Shown piece by piece: positions 42,798 through 51,950 of a DNA stretch of 64,000 nt (the first letter of the stretch is position 1; each line of letters begins with the position of its first letter). Origin of the DNA: Nitrosopumilus sp. (GTDB lineage: Archaea; Thermoproteota; Nitrososphaeria; Nitrososphaerales; Nitrosopumilaceae); contig NZ_JAILWM010000004.1 in assembly GCF_025698945.1 (NCBI RefSeq), forward strand, positions 1-64,000, in the 5' to 3' direction. A model generated the notes under the pieces. It saw nothing but the letters and a program-made list of their open reading frames with translations, did no database searches and was not told the DNA's origin. The position numbers were made by a program, and so were the translations under genes.

Positions 42798-42924
42798 CTA
42801 TCCAATTTAGATTATCAAACATTATTAGTTCTATTTGGGACAAATTGATAGATTTTATGCCTATTTTTTAAAATAGAATTACAGGTCCATGGTTTTTATA
42901 GCCTCAGCATTTTTTTCAGACTAA

Positions 42925-43116
42925 ATGACCCTCAAATTAAGATGTGAAGATTATGGTTTTGAGTGCGAATACATTTTAGATGAAGAAAAAACTCTAGGCC
43001 TAATAGAGAAATTAAGAGATCATTTTGAAGAAGAACACGGAATTGATTATACTGTTGAAGCAGTTACTCAAATGATTACTAATCGTGGTCATTCTTTAGA
43101 ATCAATAAAGAAGTAA
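42925..43116 (+). CDS. DUF1059-like small protein
   Basis: 63 residues. It begins MTLKLRCEDYGFECEYI and continues LRDHFEEEHGIDYT, as in DUF1059 family proteins with two Cys and one or two His that could bind a metal. No membrane segment. The gene starts 127 bp after the divergent crcB start, preceded by a TTTTTATAGCC TATA-like element. The function of the family is not known. Confidence 0.75.
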   Translation: MTLKLRCEDYGFECEYILDEEKTLGLIEKLRDHFEEEHGIDYTVEAVTQMITNRGHSLESIKK

Positions 43117-43293
43117 AATTCTTTAAAAGAAATTTTTAATTTTTAACATTTAATACAAAGTATATTGTATTTGTGATAAGAATTTTGTTTGTAAAAGAAT
43201 TCGAGGAAGTTTTAGTATCTAAAGTCAAGTTTTGAATCCAAAATTACCTGAACCAAATTATTTTTATTTTATAATCACCATTAAGAGCTAACT

Positions 43294-44214
43294 GTGGTAG
43301 AACATTATTCAAATGATTATGATGTCAAGTGTAAACTAGACGCTTGCAAAACCTACCCTGCAATAACAGATTCTGAAAGAGGAGAAATTGTTTGTGGGGG
43401 TTGCGGTCTTATCCTAGTGCAAAACATGCCTGACTCTTCATATGAAAACAATGGTTACAGTCAAGAAGACTTTATGAAACTAACAAGAACTGGTCCTGCT
43501 ACATCACTTACAATGTTTGATAAAGGATTATCAACAGTAATTGGAGATAACAAAGATTCCTCAGGAAAGGCATTAACTAGTAAAACAAAATATGAATTCA
43601 ATAGATTACGTACATGGGATCAAAGAAGTAAATCAAGAAAAACGGCTACTCTTAGCAAGGCCTTTACTTTACTTCATGCGATGAAGACAAAGTTGGGGGT
43701 TCCTGATAGCGTAGTAGAAAATGCAGCATATATTTACAGAAAAACAGTTAGTGCAAAACTAACCAGAGGGAGAACTATGGCATCATTGGTATCAGCTTCA
43801 TTATATGCAGCATGTAGAGAAAATAACATTCCAAGAACATTAGATGATATTGCTAGTGCGGGTAATATTGAAAGAGGAGTACTATCAAGAGATCTGAGAA
43901 CAATTATCAAAAAACTGGGATTAAGCCTTAATCAATATGATACAACATCATTTATCTCAAAAATTTCAAACAACATGAATTTGGATGAAAAAATCAAGAG
44001 AGATGCATATGATATTTTAATTAGATGTGAAAAAGAGCAAATCACTGCTGGAAAACATCCAGTTGCCCAAGCAGCTGCATCATTGTATATTGCATGTATC
44101 TTAAATGGTAAGAATATTAGCCAAAAGAAATTTGCAGTAGAATCTGGAGTAAGTGATGTTACAATTAGAAACAGAGCTGTAATGATTAAAAAAACATTAA
44201 AGCTTCTAGACTAG
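43294..44214 (+). CDS. tfb: transcription initiation factor TFB, second paralog
   Basis: 306 residues from a GTG start. The zinc ribbon has C-x4-C spacing in KCKLDACK and CGGCG, unlike the C-x2-C of the paralog at 38713. The linker (GPATSLTMFDKG) and both cyclin repeats are retained, including SDVTIRNRAVMI. As a second TFB it may direct a subset of promoters. It is encoded on the opposite strand, 3.7 kb from the first TFB. Confidence 0.92.
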   Translation: MVEHYSNDYDVKCKLDACKTYPAITDSERGEIVCGGCGLILVQNMPDSSYENNGYSQEDFMKLTRTGPATSLTMFDKGLSTVIGDNKDSSGKALTSKTKYEFNRLRTWDQRSKSRKTATLSKAFTLLHAMKTKLGVPDSVVENAAYIYRKTVSAKLTRGRTMASLVSASLYAACRENNIPRTLDDIASAGNIERGVLSRDLRTIIKKLGLSLNQYDTTSFISKISNNMNLDEKIKRDAYDILIRCEKEQITAGKHPVAQAAASLYIACILNGKNISQKKFAVESGVSDVTIRNRAVMIKKTLKLLD

Positions 44215-44231
44215 AAAATTTCCAAAAAAGC

Positions 44232-44669
44232 CTACAATTCTATTGCAGGAGAATAATTTTTATCAAAAATGACATTCTTTAGTTGATTTAGTAAATCCAA
44301 TATTACTTTGATTTGTTCCATAGTAATCTCTTTGAGATTATCAATCATATCATTGAGTTCCAAAATTTCTTCATTTAGTCTTGATTTTTCATTTTGAAGA
44401 GTAGTGATTTGATCTTGGAGATTTGTATTTTGTTTTTTTAATTTGTTATTCTCTTCAGTTAATCTTTGTATTTTTTCAGATTCAGATTCTCCAGGGAATG
44501 GATCTGGAACTGGTTCTGGTTCTTGTTTTTTGATAGGATCAGGTCCAGGGGAAGGTTCGGGTATTTTTGGTGGTTCTGGTTCTTGTTCTGTTTCAAATGC
44601 ATATGAGAATTCTAAATTAGTAATTAAGAAAAGCATAACAAATAATCCAAAAAGTTGATAGTTTTTCAT
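44232..44669 (-). CDS. exported Pro-rich coiled-coil protein
   Basis: 145 residues. It has a signal peptide (1-24, ending FSYAFE), a Pro/Glu/Asp-rich linker (about 28-62, PEPSPGPDP type) and a long coiled coil (about 65-130, EKIQRLTEENNKLKKQNTNL). It is probably secreted or surface-attached and could form a trimer or dimer stalk. There is no membrane anchor and no family. Confidence 0.7.
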   Translation of the reverse strand: MKNYQLFGLFVMLFLITNLEFSYAFETEQEPEPPKIPEPSPGPDPIKKQEPEPVPDPFPGESESEKIQRLTEENNKLKKQNTNLQDQITTLQNEKSRLNEEILELNDMIDNLKEITMEQIKVILDLLNQLKNVIFDKNYSPAIEL

Positions 44670-44742
44670 TTAATTGTATCAAAAATAGTAGAACAATTTT
44701 GTATATGAATATGATTACTAACTTCTAAGAATAAAAGAGGTT

Positions 44743-44961
44743 TTACTTGTAAAAGTCAGGCTCTTGGTCTCGTTTTTGTTTTGGAAGATCTTCCATTACA
44801 GCTTGAACGACTTCGTTGTGATTGTATGTTAGATGTCTAAGAAATTTTGCAGACTCATCTGCTCTTTTCTTTTCATCAGCAAAAAGCATCTCTGGACTAC
44901 TTAGTTCTGCCATCATAGTATTACACTCCTTGCATGGTTCAAAATCAAGATAGAGTTTCAT
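44743..44961 (-). CDS. small CxxC protein, function unknown
   Basis: 72 residues. An N-terminal CKEC and a downstream H-x4/5-H pattern (LRHLTYNH) could make a zinc site. The remaining part is charged and helical. It lies between the exported coiled-coil gene and cdc48 on the same strand. No family is recognised. Confidence 0.6.
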   Translation of the reverse strand: MKLYLDFEPCKECNTMMAELSSPEMLFADEKKRADESAKFLRHLTYNHNEVVQAVMEDLPKQKRDQEPDFYK

Positions 44962-44996
44962 AAATTAACCTAAATTTCCTTAGTATTTAGACTATT

Positions 44997-47132
44997 TTAT
45001 GAAGTGATGGGCGGAGATTCTTTTTTTCTAGGTTTAACCTTTTCAATTGAATCTATAAGATCTTGTTGGGTAATCTTAATGGATTTGATGTTTCCAGTCT
45101 TTGAATTTACATATCTCTTTAGTGCTTCAGTTGCTGCTCTGTTTGTAACTGAGGCAATTTCTGCTCCACTAAAACCATCAGTTAATTCTACCAATTTTTC
45201 AATCTCAACATTGCTATCCAATGGCTTCTTTTTGGTGTGAATTTCAAAGATGTGTTTCCTTCCTCTTTCGTCAGGATTTGGAACCTCAATGATTCTATCA
45301 AATCTTCCTGGTCTTAGCAATGCTTCATCAACAATATCTAATCGGTTTGTAGCACCAATTATCAATACATTGTTTAGTTCTTCTAATCCATCAATTTCAG
45401 TTAGAATTTGAGACACCACATTTTCAGTTACATGAGAACCTGAATCACTACTACCTCTTCTAGGGACTAGGGCATCAAGTTCATCTAAGAAAATAATACA
45501 TGGTGCTGCCTGTCGTGCTTTTCTAAATATTTCTCTAACTCCTTTTTCAGATTCACCAACCCACTTTGAAAGAAGTTCAGGACCTTTAATACTGATAAAG
45601 TTTGATTCAGTCATCTTTGCAAGAGCTTTTGCAATTAGGGTTTTACCAGTTCCAGGTGGACCATGAAGTAAGATTCCTTTTGGTGTTTCTACATTAACAT
45701 ATTCATATGCTTCTTTGTATTTCATTGGCCATTCTACCGCTTCACGTAATTCTTCTTTAAGTTCTTCAAGACCACCAACATCATCCCAACTAACGTTTGG
45801 GATTTGTACTTGGACTTCTCTTAATGCACTGGGTCGTACTTCTTTTAGTGCTTCTTTGAAATCATCGCTGGTAATCTGGATTTTTTGAAGAATTTCTGAA
45901 GAAATTTTATCTTCATTAAGATCAATCTCGGGTAAAATTCTGCGAAGAGATCTCATTGCAGCCTCTTTTGACAATACTTCTAAATCGGCCCCAACAAAAC
46001 CATGAGTAGTCTTGGAGATTTTCTTAAGATCTACTTTCTCGTCAATTGGCATTCCACGTGTATGAATTGAAAGAATGTCAAACCTTCCTTCCTCATCAGG
46101 TATTCCAATCTCAATCTCTCTGTCAAATCTTCCTGGTCTTCTTAATGCAGGATCAATTGAATCGGGTCTATTTGTAGCTGCAATTACTACTACCTTTCCC
46201 CTTGATTTCATCCCATCCATTAATGTTAATAATTGAGATACAATTCTTTTCTCTACTTCTCCTGATACTTCATCTCTTTTTGGAGCAATGGAGTCAATCT
46301 CATCAATGAATATTATGCTTGGTGCGTTTTCTTCAGCTTGATTAAATATTTCTCGAATTCTTTCTTCACTTTCTCCATAATATTTACCCATAATTTCAGG
46401 GCCACTCAATGAGATAAAGTGAGCATTTGTTTCACCAGCTACCGCTTTGGCAAGAAGTGTCTTTCCTGTACCTGGAGGACCATAAAGGAGGACTCCTTTT
46501 GGAGCTTCTACACCAATTTTCTCAAATAATTCAGGGTGTCTCATTGGAAGCTCAACCATCTCTCGAATTTTCTGAACTTCATTTTTTAGACCACCAAGTT
46601 CATCATAAGTAATTCTTGGAACAGATGCATCAATTGCCTTTGTCATTGCTCCAAGTTTGAATTCTGTTTTTTCTGTAACAATTACTGGTTTTGATGGTTT
46701 GGTACTTGTAACAACAAATTGAACTCTTCCTCCCATCTGAGTTTTCAGAGATACTGAATCTCCTGTAGTAAATACATGATTAAGATAATTATAGATCATA
46801 TAATCTTGCAATCCTTCTGTTGCAATTTTTTCAGTTGGAGACAAAACAATTTGTTCAGCTTGAGCAGCTTCTACTGATTTTAAGGAAATTTTATCATCAA
46901 TCCCTGCACCAATATTTTGTCTTGTTATTCCATCTATTTTGATGATTCCAGAGCCATATTCTTCAGGATTTCCGGGCCATAGTTTAACATGTGTTTTTTT
47001 GTTAAATGTTAATTCTAAAATTTGGCCAGTACTCCAGTTTTGATCCTCAATAATTTTTGGATCAACTATTGCTCTGCCTCTTCCTACATGCTGTTGTGGA
47101 ATTTCTGCTATTTTTAAAATAATTTCACTCAT
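44997..47132 (-). CDS. cdc48: Cdc48/VAT AAA+ ATPase
   Basis: 711 residues. The N-domain (about 1-165) carries the VAT/Cdc48 beta folds. D1 has Walker A GPPGTGKT (218-225) and [15 protein letters not shown]2 has Walker A at about 490-497 and [14 protein letters not shown]. It is an unfoldase that feeds the proteasome and other partners. No C-terminal HbYX motif: it ends SPPITS. It lies 28 bp after an hsp20 gene on the same strand, a protein-quality operon. Confidence 0.95.
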   Translation of the reverse strand: MSEIILKIAEIPQQHVGRGRAIVDPKIIEDQNWSTGQILELTFNKKTHVKLWPGNPEEYGSGIIKIDGITRQNIGAGIDDKISLKSVEAAQAEQIVLSPTEKIATEGLQDYMIYNYLNHVFTTGDSVSLKTQMGGRVQFVVTSTKPSKPVIVTEKTEFKLGAMTKAIDASVPRITYDELGGLKNEVQKIREMVELPMRHPELFEKIGVEAPKGVLLYGPPGTGKTLLAKAVAGETNAHFISLSGPEIMGKYYGESEERIREIFNQAEENAPSIIFIDEIDSIAPKRDEVSGEVEKRIVSQLLTLMDGMKSRGKVVVIAATNRPDSIDPALRRPGRFDREIEIGIPDEEGRFDILSIHTRGMPIDEKVDLKKISKTTHGFVGADLEVLSKEAAMRSLRRILPEIDLNEDKISSEILQKIQITSDDFKEALKEVRPSALREVQVQIPNVSWDDVGGLEELKEELREAVEWPMKYKEAYEYVNVETPKGILLHGPPGTGKTLIAKALAKMTESNFISIKGPELLSKWVGESEKGVREIFRKARQAAPCIIFLDELDALVPRRGSSDSGSHVTENVVSQILTEIDGLEELNNVLIIGATNRLDIVDEALLRPGRFDRIIEVPNPDERGRKHIFEIHTKKKPLDSNVEIEKLVELTDGFSGAEIASVTNRAATEALKRYVNSKTGNIKSIKITQQDLIDSIEKVKPRKKESPPITS

Positions 47133-47159
47133 ATTTTTACCTCAAAAATTAATGGGGGT

Positions 47160-47666
47160 TTATTCAACCTCCACCGTTTTGCCTTTAGGTTTTTCCTCTT
47201 CAATTAACTTGAAGACAAGTTGTAAAATTCCATTCTTGTAAGTAGCCTTTGCAGAGTTTTCATCAACTTTGTATTTCAGAGGAACTTTTACATGGTATTT
47301 TTTGTCATCGTGAACTGCAGAGAGATCTACAATTTTGTTCTCTACAACAATTTTTACGTCAGTTTTTTCTACTCCTGGCATCTCAGCTATTAGTTTTACA
47401 ACTTTCTCTTTTTCATCTACAATAGTATCAACTAATGGTTGTCTTTCATCAGATGATGGAAGTAGACCGGGTTTGGCATTACCATATTCCCTTACAACAG
47501 GTTTTCCATCAGGTCCTACAGTCATTGTATAACCATAATAGATTGGTCCAGTTGCATTACCAGTTTTTCCAAATTCTTCAAAAATGTCATCTATGTCAAA
47601 AAAAGAGTTTGACATTCTCTTGAAGATTCTATCAAATTCGCTATCAAAGAACATTGTCATATTCAC
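47160..47666 (-). CDS. hsp20: Hsp20 small heat-shock protein of the cdc48 operon
   Basis: 168 residues, or slightly fewer from ATG 47660 or 47654. A Phe-rich N-terminal arm (MFFDSEFDRIFKRM) and an alpha-crystallin domain (about 70-160, AEMPGVEKTDVKI, GILQLVFKL) are present, with a Lys/Glu tail. AGGTGA before the ATG codons is a possible ribosome binding site. It is upstream of cdc48 with 28 bp between them. The promoter has an inverted repeat. Confidence 0.88.
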   Translation of the reverse strand: MNMTMFFDSEFDRIFKRMSNSFFDIDDIFEEFGKTGNATGPIYYGYTMTVGPDGKPVVREYGNAKPGLLPSSDERQPLVDTIVDEKEKVVKLIAEMPGVEKTDVKIVVENKIVDLSAVHDDKKYHVKVPLKYKVDENSAKATYKNGILQLVFKLIEEEKPKGKTVEVE

Positions 47667-47671
47667 CTATG

Positions 47672-47701
47672 TTATGTAATGTATATGACATAATATAAAG
47701 T
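47672..47701 (-). promoter_or_regulatory. hsp20-cdc48 promoter with inverted repeat
   Basis: On the minus strand a TATA-like CTTTATATTATG lies about 25-35 nt before the start, directly adjoining the inverted repeat TTATGT-10nt-ACATAA (47672-47693). A repeat between TATA and start is where a heat-shock repressor would sit. The palindrome is imperfect in its centre. Confidence 0.45.
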
Positions 47702-47764
47702 TTATTGTTAAATTGTCAATATCTTACACAATCCTATTATAACTGACATATTATAATAATCTTA

Positions 47765-48430
47765 ATGCGAATATCAAGCATGTCAGTTCCTGAGGTAGTC
47801 AGGGAGATCATTACTAGAAATCGCTCGATTTATGATTGTATGAAGATGGATTTGATAAATTATACTGCTCTTGCAGTAAAAATACAACCAGAGATTGAAA
47901 GAATTCTGGGAAATCCCGTAAATCTCAATACTGTAGTAGTTGCAATCAAACGATATGCTGACTCATTTGAATCAAAAGAGGAGATTAAGGAAGAATCAAT
48001 TCTAAAGAATGCTAGATTAGCACTAACAGATGGAATAATGGATGTTAAATTTTCAATAAAGGATTCAAATCAAATTGATCCTATAGCGATTTTAGATAAA
48101 TTCTCCAAGATTACAAATAATTATGAATTTTTTAGAATGTCTGATTCCTTTAGATTTCTAACTGAAGATATGGAAGGTGTAAGGGAGATTTTTAGTAGTC
48201 TTTCAGATAATGAGAATTTGTTTAGTACAGGTCTAGCAAAAATTAGAATTTCAATACCACCTACTCAAAATCAATCTGATGTAGTTTCTTATGTAGCAGA
48301 GGTATTACATGCAAATGGCATTGAATTGGTAAATGCCTTTTTCAGTCAAGATAGTATAATAATAATTCTAAATGAAAAGGATTCATCAAGGGCTTATGAT
48401 GTATTACATTCTGAGATTATGAGAGCCTAA
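47765..48430 (+). CDS. ACT-domain-like regulatory protein
   Basis: 221 residues. An N-terminal helical part of about 75 residues (SVPEVVREIITRNRSIYDCM, possibly a small DNA- or protein-binding domain) is followed by two ACT-like beta-alpha-beta units (about 85-150 and 155-221, with VLHANGIELVNAFFSQDSIIIIL). ACT domains commonly bind amino acids. The ligand is unknown. It starts leaderless or nearly so, divergent from the hsp20 gene. Confidence 0.72.
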   Translation: MRISSMSVPEVVREIITRNRSIYDCMKMDLINYTALAVKIQPEIERILGNPVNLNTVVVAIKRYADSFESKEEIKEESILKNARLALTDGIMDVKFSIKDSNQIDPIAILDKFSKITNNYEFFRMSDSFRFLTEDMEGVREIFSSLSDNENLFSTGLAKIRISIPPTQNQSDVVSYVAEVLHANGIELVNAFFSQDSIIIILNEKDSSRAYDVLHSEIMRA

Positions 48431-48484
48431 TTGTTCCAGTGAATTTTTTGAATGTTATTCTTATAGCATATATTCTCCCTGTTT

Positions 48485-49858
48485 GTGGGAAGGGCGTCAT
48501 TGGCTAGAAATAAGAAAAAAATTGTAATTTTAGGAGGAGGTTTTGCAGGTGTTGAATGTGCAAGGCAGTTAGAATCCTATTTTGGAAATAATTCAGAATT
48601 AGAATTAGTAATGGTTAGTGAAGACAATTTTTTGTTATTTACACCTATGCTTCCTCAAGTGGCATCTGGAATGATAGAAACGAGGCACATAGTTTTACCT
48701 ATTAGAACAATTTGTCAAAAGACAAAATTTTATGAAGGTCGAATAAAAAACATTGATCCATATGGAAAATTAGTTAATCTTTGGGGAACTGGAGATAAAA
48801 GAGGCATTTCAATTCACTATGATTTTTTAATAGTTGCACTTGGAAGTGAAACAAATTTCTTTGGAATGGCAGATGTTGAAAAAAATGCCTATACAATGAA
48901 GACTCTCAATGATGCAGTAATGCTTAGAAACCGAGTAATAGATATGCTTGAGCAGGCCGAAAATGAGACAAATCCAATCCTAAGAAAAAGTTTTTTGAAT
49001 TTTGTTGTAGTAGGTGGTGGGTTTGCAGGAATTGAAACTGCTGGTGAGTTAATGGATCTACTTTTGGATGCAAGAAAACATTATCCTACAATTCTCAAAG
49101 AAGATCTTAAAGTCATTGTTTTAGAGGCATTGCCATTAATCTTACCAGGATTTAATCAAAAGTTAGCAGATTTTGCTAAAGAAAAGATGATAGAGAGAGG
49201 AATCGACATTAGACTAAAAACCGCAGTAACTAGTTTTGATGGCAATGAAGTCACAATAAAATCATTAGATGAAACCCCAAATGATGCTACTGATGATTCA
49301 AAAATAGATGTACTAAGAACTAAAACTTTGATTTGGACTGCAGGTGTTACTCCAGTTAATACAATTAAAAGATCAATGTTCAAAACAGACAAAGGAAAAA
49401 TAATCATAAATGATTATCTTGAGGTTCCAGAATTTTCAGGAGTTTTTGCAATAGGTGATTGTGCATTATTTTTAGATCCTGAAACAAAACGACCATTTCC
49501 TCCAACTGCACAAATTGCAGAAGCCCAAGCAAAGATTGCAGCTAAAAATTTGAAAGCACTGATAACAAATTCTGAGAAGGAGAAATTTGAATATCATTCT
49601 AAAGGTCAGATGGCAATTATTGGAAAGAGATCTGGTATTGCCACATTTTTAGGTATGAATATCTCTGGTTTTTGGGCTTGGTTAATCTGGAGAAATGTCT
49701 ATCTTTCGAAAATTTCAACTTTGGATAAAAAAATAAGAGTTTTTCTTGATTGGACGATTGATTTGTTTTTTGATAGAGACATATCTAGATTAAAACTGAT
49801 GAAACGTGAAACTGAGAAGGAATACAAAGAATTAGATGAAGTAGATGACGTTTGGTAA
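48485..49858 (+). CDS. ndh: type II NADH dehydrogenase (NDH-2 family)
   Basis: 457 residues from a GTG start. Two Rossmann motifs are present, GGGFAG near 17-22 for FAD and GGGFAG near 177-182 for NAD(P)H. FAIGDCA and PPTAQIAEAQ complete the FAD site. The C-terminal part (FWAWLIWRNVYLSKI) is an amphipathic or membrane-attaching helix. It oxidises NADH and passes electrons to quinone without pumping protons. Related sulfide:quinone reductases are less likely because the CxxxxxC features are not seen. Confidence 0.88.
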   Translation: MGRASLARNKKKIVILGGGFAGVECARQLESYFGNNSELELVMVSEDNFLLFTPMLPQVASGMIETRHIVLPIRTICQKTKFYEGRIKNIDPYGKLVNLWGTGDKRGISIHYDFLIVALGSETNFFGMADVEKNAYTMKTLNDAVMLRNRVIDMLEQAENETNPILRKSFLNFVVVGGGFAGIETAGELMDLLLDARKHYPTILKEDLKVIVLEALPLILPGFNQKLADFAKEKMIERGIDIRLKTAVTSFDGNEVTIKSLDETPNDATDDSKIDVLRTKTLIWTAGVTPVNTIKRSMFKTDKGKIIINDYLEVPEFSGVFAIGDCALFLDPETKRPFPPTAQIAEAQAKIAAKNLKALITNSEKEKFEYHSKGQMAIIGKRSGIATFLGMNISGFWAWLIWRNVYLSKISTLDKKIRVFLDWTIDLFFDRDISRLKLMKRETEKEYKELDEVDDVW

Positions 49859-49875
49859 AAAATTCAATTTAAAGA

Positions 49876-51384
49876 TTATTTTCTAATTTTATAAATAATG
49901 ATTGCAGGAGCTACAAAATACATTCCAACATTCATTAGAATGATTCCAATTCCAAATGAAATCATTTCATGTTCAGAATTAATATCTGCATAATTTAGAA
50001 TTGATAGTGTTGATAGCATTGGCGTAATTGAGAGTTTAACAATTTCTTTAAAAACAGGAATTTCTCTTTCCAGATCTGCTATTGTAGGTGAAAATGAGTA
50101 GTACAGTTGATTAAATCCGCTCATAAATGCGGTTCCTGATTCCGTTGATAAAATAGTATTATCTCGAAGTTCCCTTAATTGTTGAACTTGAGGGGCTAAT
50201 TCAGAACCAAATGTTGCAGTAGCAATTAAACACCCACCTCCTTCCTGTGAAGATTTAAGATTAGTAGATTCATCAGATAGTATTTCAAATGAATCTATAG
50301 TTTCATCAAATCTAGGAAGTTGTGAGTCAAACTCATTTACTCCATTACTATATGCTAATGTGTAAAATTTTTCATTTCCATAAACCATTATTTCTTTAAA
50401 TTTAACATTAAAGGATTGATCACCTGATGAAAAGATCCCTATAGCATCAATTGAATAAGCTTCCTTTCCATCAATGGTAATTTTTTCCTGTGAGATAATA
50501 TTCAATTTGCCTGAATCAATAACGGGTTTGATAGTTTTTTGTTTTTCAGCAATTAATTCATCTAGTGTTCTTTGATTAGTATCTTGAACAGTTAGTGAGA
50601 TTACAGGGTTAATTTCTCCAGTCTTTGGTCCAACAGCAACTACATCAGGAGAATTTTCTTGTGTTTTATCAGGTTCTTGTAATAACCATCCCTCAGGAAT
50701 GCTAAATGAGATTTCATGTTGAGTGCTTTCAAATTTTTGGCTTCCAGTAGATGGAGTGGGTTCAGAATTAGTACGTTCAGGTTCAGATAATTCTAAAACG
50801 TTTGGGATATTAGAGCGATTCATAATTGAGGTTTTTGTAATTCTTACTTTTTCAATATCTATTGGTGCATCTCTGTCATTAGTTTCAACTGATGCAATTT
50901 TGTCCAGAGTTTCAAAACTTTCTTGAGTAATAATCCTACCAAAAACAGTATACTGTCCATCTAGAAAGTTAGAATTTTGATGAACTATGAAAAACTGTGA
51001 ACCTGCACTGTTTGGATCAGCAGATCTTGCCATTGAAACAATCCCTCTATTGTGTTTAATAGAATTAAATTCTGCATTAACATTTTCAGTAGGGCCACCA
51101 ATTCCCCAAGTATTTGGATCTCCATTGATTGTATTTGGATCTCCACCTTGAATCATAAAGTTTGGAATAATTCTATGAAAAAGTGTTCCATCATAAAATC
51201 CAGATTCTGTTAAGCTGATAAAATTTTCAACATGTTTTGGTGCATCTTCTGGAAAGAACTCTATTACAATTGTTCCAAGATTTGTTTCTAAAACTGCTAC
51301 TTTATCGTCACTTTGTGCAAATGCTTGAGATCCTAAACTAGTAAAAAATATTGAAAATATCATTACTAATAATATAATCTTCAA
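49876..51384 (-). CDS. exported cyclophilin with PsbP-like middle and CFI-box C-terminus
   Basis: 502 residues. A signal peptide (1-23, ending SQAFAQ) is followed by a cyclophilin-type peptidyl-prolyl isomerase domain (about 28-190, HRIIPNFMIQGGDP and MARSADPNSAGSQFFI), then a PsbP/DUF1795-like domain (about 215-370) and a C-terminal region beginning GGCLIATATFGSELAPQVQ (CFI-box type) with membrane helices at the end. It should fold exported proteins outside the membrane. The C-terminal module is known from thaumarchaeal surface proteins and may be processed at the Cys. It is an unusual three-part fusion. Confidence 0.85.
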   Translation of the reverse strand: MKIILLVMIFSIFFTSLGSQAFAQSDDKVAVLETNLGTIVIEFFPEDAPKHVENFISLTESGFYDGTLFHRIIPNFMIQGGDPNTINGDPNTWGIGGPTENVNAEFNSIKHNRGIVSMARSADPNSAGSQFFIVHQNSNFLDGQYTVFGRIITQESFETLDKIASVETNDRDAPIDIEKVRITKTSIMNRSNIPNVLELSEPERTNSEPTPSTGSQKFESTQHEISFSIPEGWLLQEPDKTQENSPDVVAVGPKTGEINPVISLTVQDTNQRTLDELIAEKQKTIKPVIDSGKLNIISQEKITIDGKEAYSIDAIGIFSSGDQSFNVKFKEIMVYGNEKFYTLAYSNGVNEFDSQLPRFDETIDSFEILSDESTNLKSSQEGGGCLIATATFGSELAPQVQQLRELRDNTILSTESGTAFMSGFNQLYYSFSPTIADLEREIPVFKEIVKLSITPMLSTLSILNYADINSEHEMISFGIGIILMNVGMYFVAPAIIIYKIRK

Positions 51385-51456
51385 TATTTTTTTTCAAATC
51401 TGCTTACATAAAAGCCAATTGTATTAGTTTTTAACAAAGCCTAGTAAATCACCGAT

Positions 51457-51948
51457 ATGGACCCTGATGAAAAAATTCAGGCACATTTGGTTTCAGTATG
51501 GAGAGAATCAAAAAAATTCTTTTCAATTGGGGGAAAGGAAGGGATGTTGGTTTTAACAGATAAACATTTGATGTTTATCCATAAAACTGAAGCCAAGATG
51601 AATTGGTGGAAAGCAATAACTCAAAGACAAGTCGTTAATTTCATCAAATCAAAGAACACGATGATTAGACATGATGGATATGATGAGGACGAATTAAGAA
51701 ATGATGTAGAAGATAAACGAAATACAGTTTTAGCATTTGATGAAATTTCCAGTATAGATTTTCAGGAAAAAGATTGGGGAACTAGTCTTCTTTTAGAATA
51801 TGAGAAAGATGGAAAACAGGAGAAATTTCAATTTTCAATTGCCCAAGATTGGGTAAAATATCCTGCAAAGGAGCCTACAAAATACATGAAAGTGGATTGG
51901 AAACCCTTTGTGCAATATATTAAAGACAGACAGAGATTTACAAAGTAA
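51457..51948 (+). CDS. PH-like/GRAM-type domain protein
   Basis: 163 residues, soluble. EGMLVLTDKHLMFIHK and the later strand-rich part resemble bacterial PH-like (bPH) domains; FDEISSIDFQEKDWGTSLLL supports this. The partner is unknown, and the function is not established. It is 2 nt upstream of cbiE on the same strand, so the two are probably in one operon. I see no direct link to cobalamin. Confidence 0.7.
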   Translation: MDPDEKIQAHLVSVWRESKKFFSIGGKEGMLVLTDKHLMFIHKTEAKMNWWKAITQRQVVNFIKSKNTMIRHDGYDEDELRNDVEDKRNTVLAFDEISSIDFQEKDWGTSLLLEYEKDGKQEKFQFSIAQDWVKYPAKEPTKYMKVDWKPFVQYIKDRQRFTK

Positions 51949-51950
51949 AA

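Noticed and set aside
42798-42924. Fluoride riboswitch upstream of crcB
   Set aside because: The conserved fluoride aptamer pattern is not visible in the spacer on either strand.
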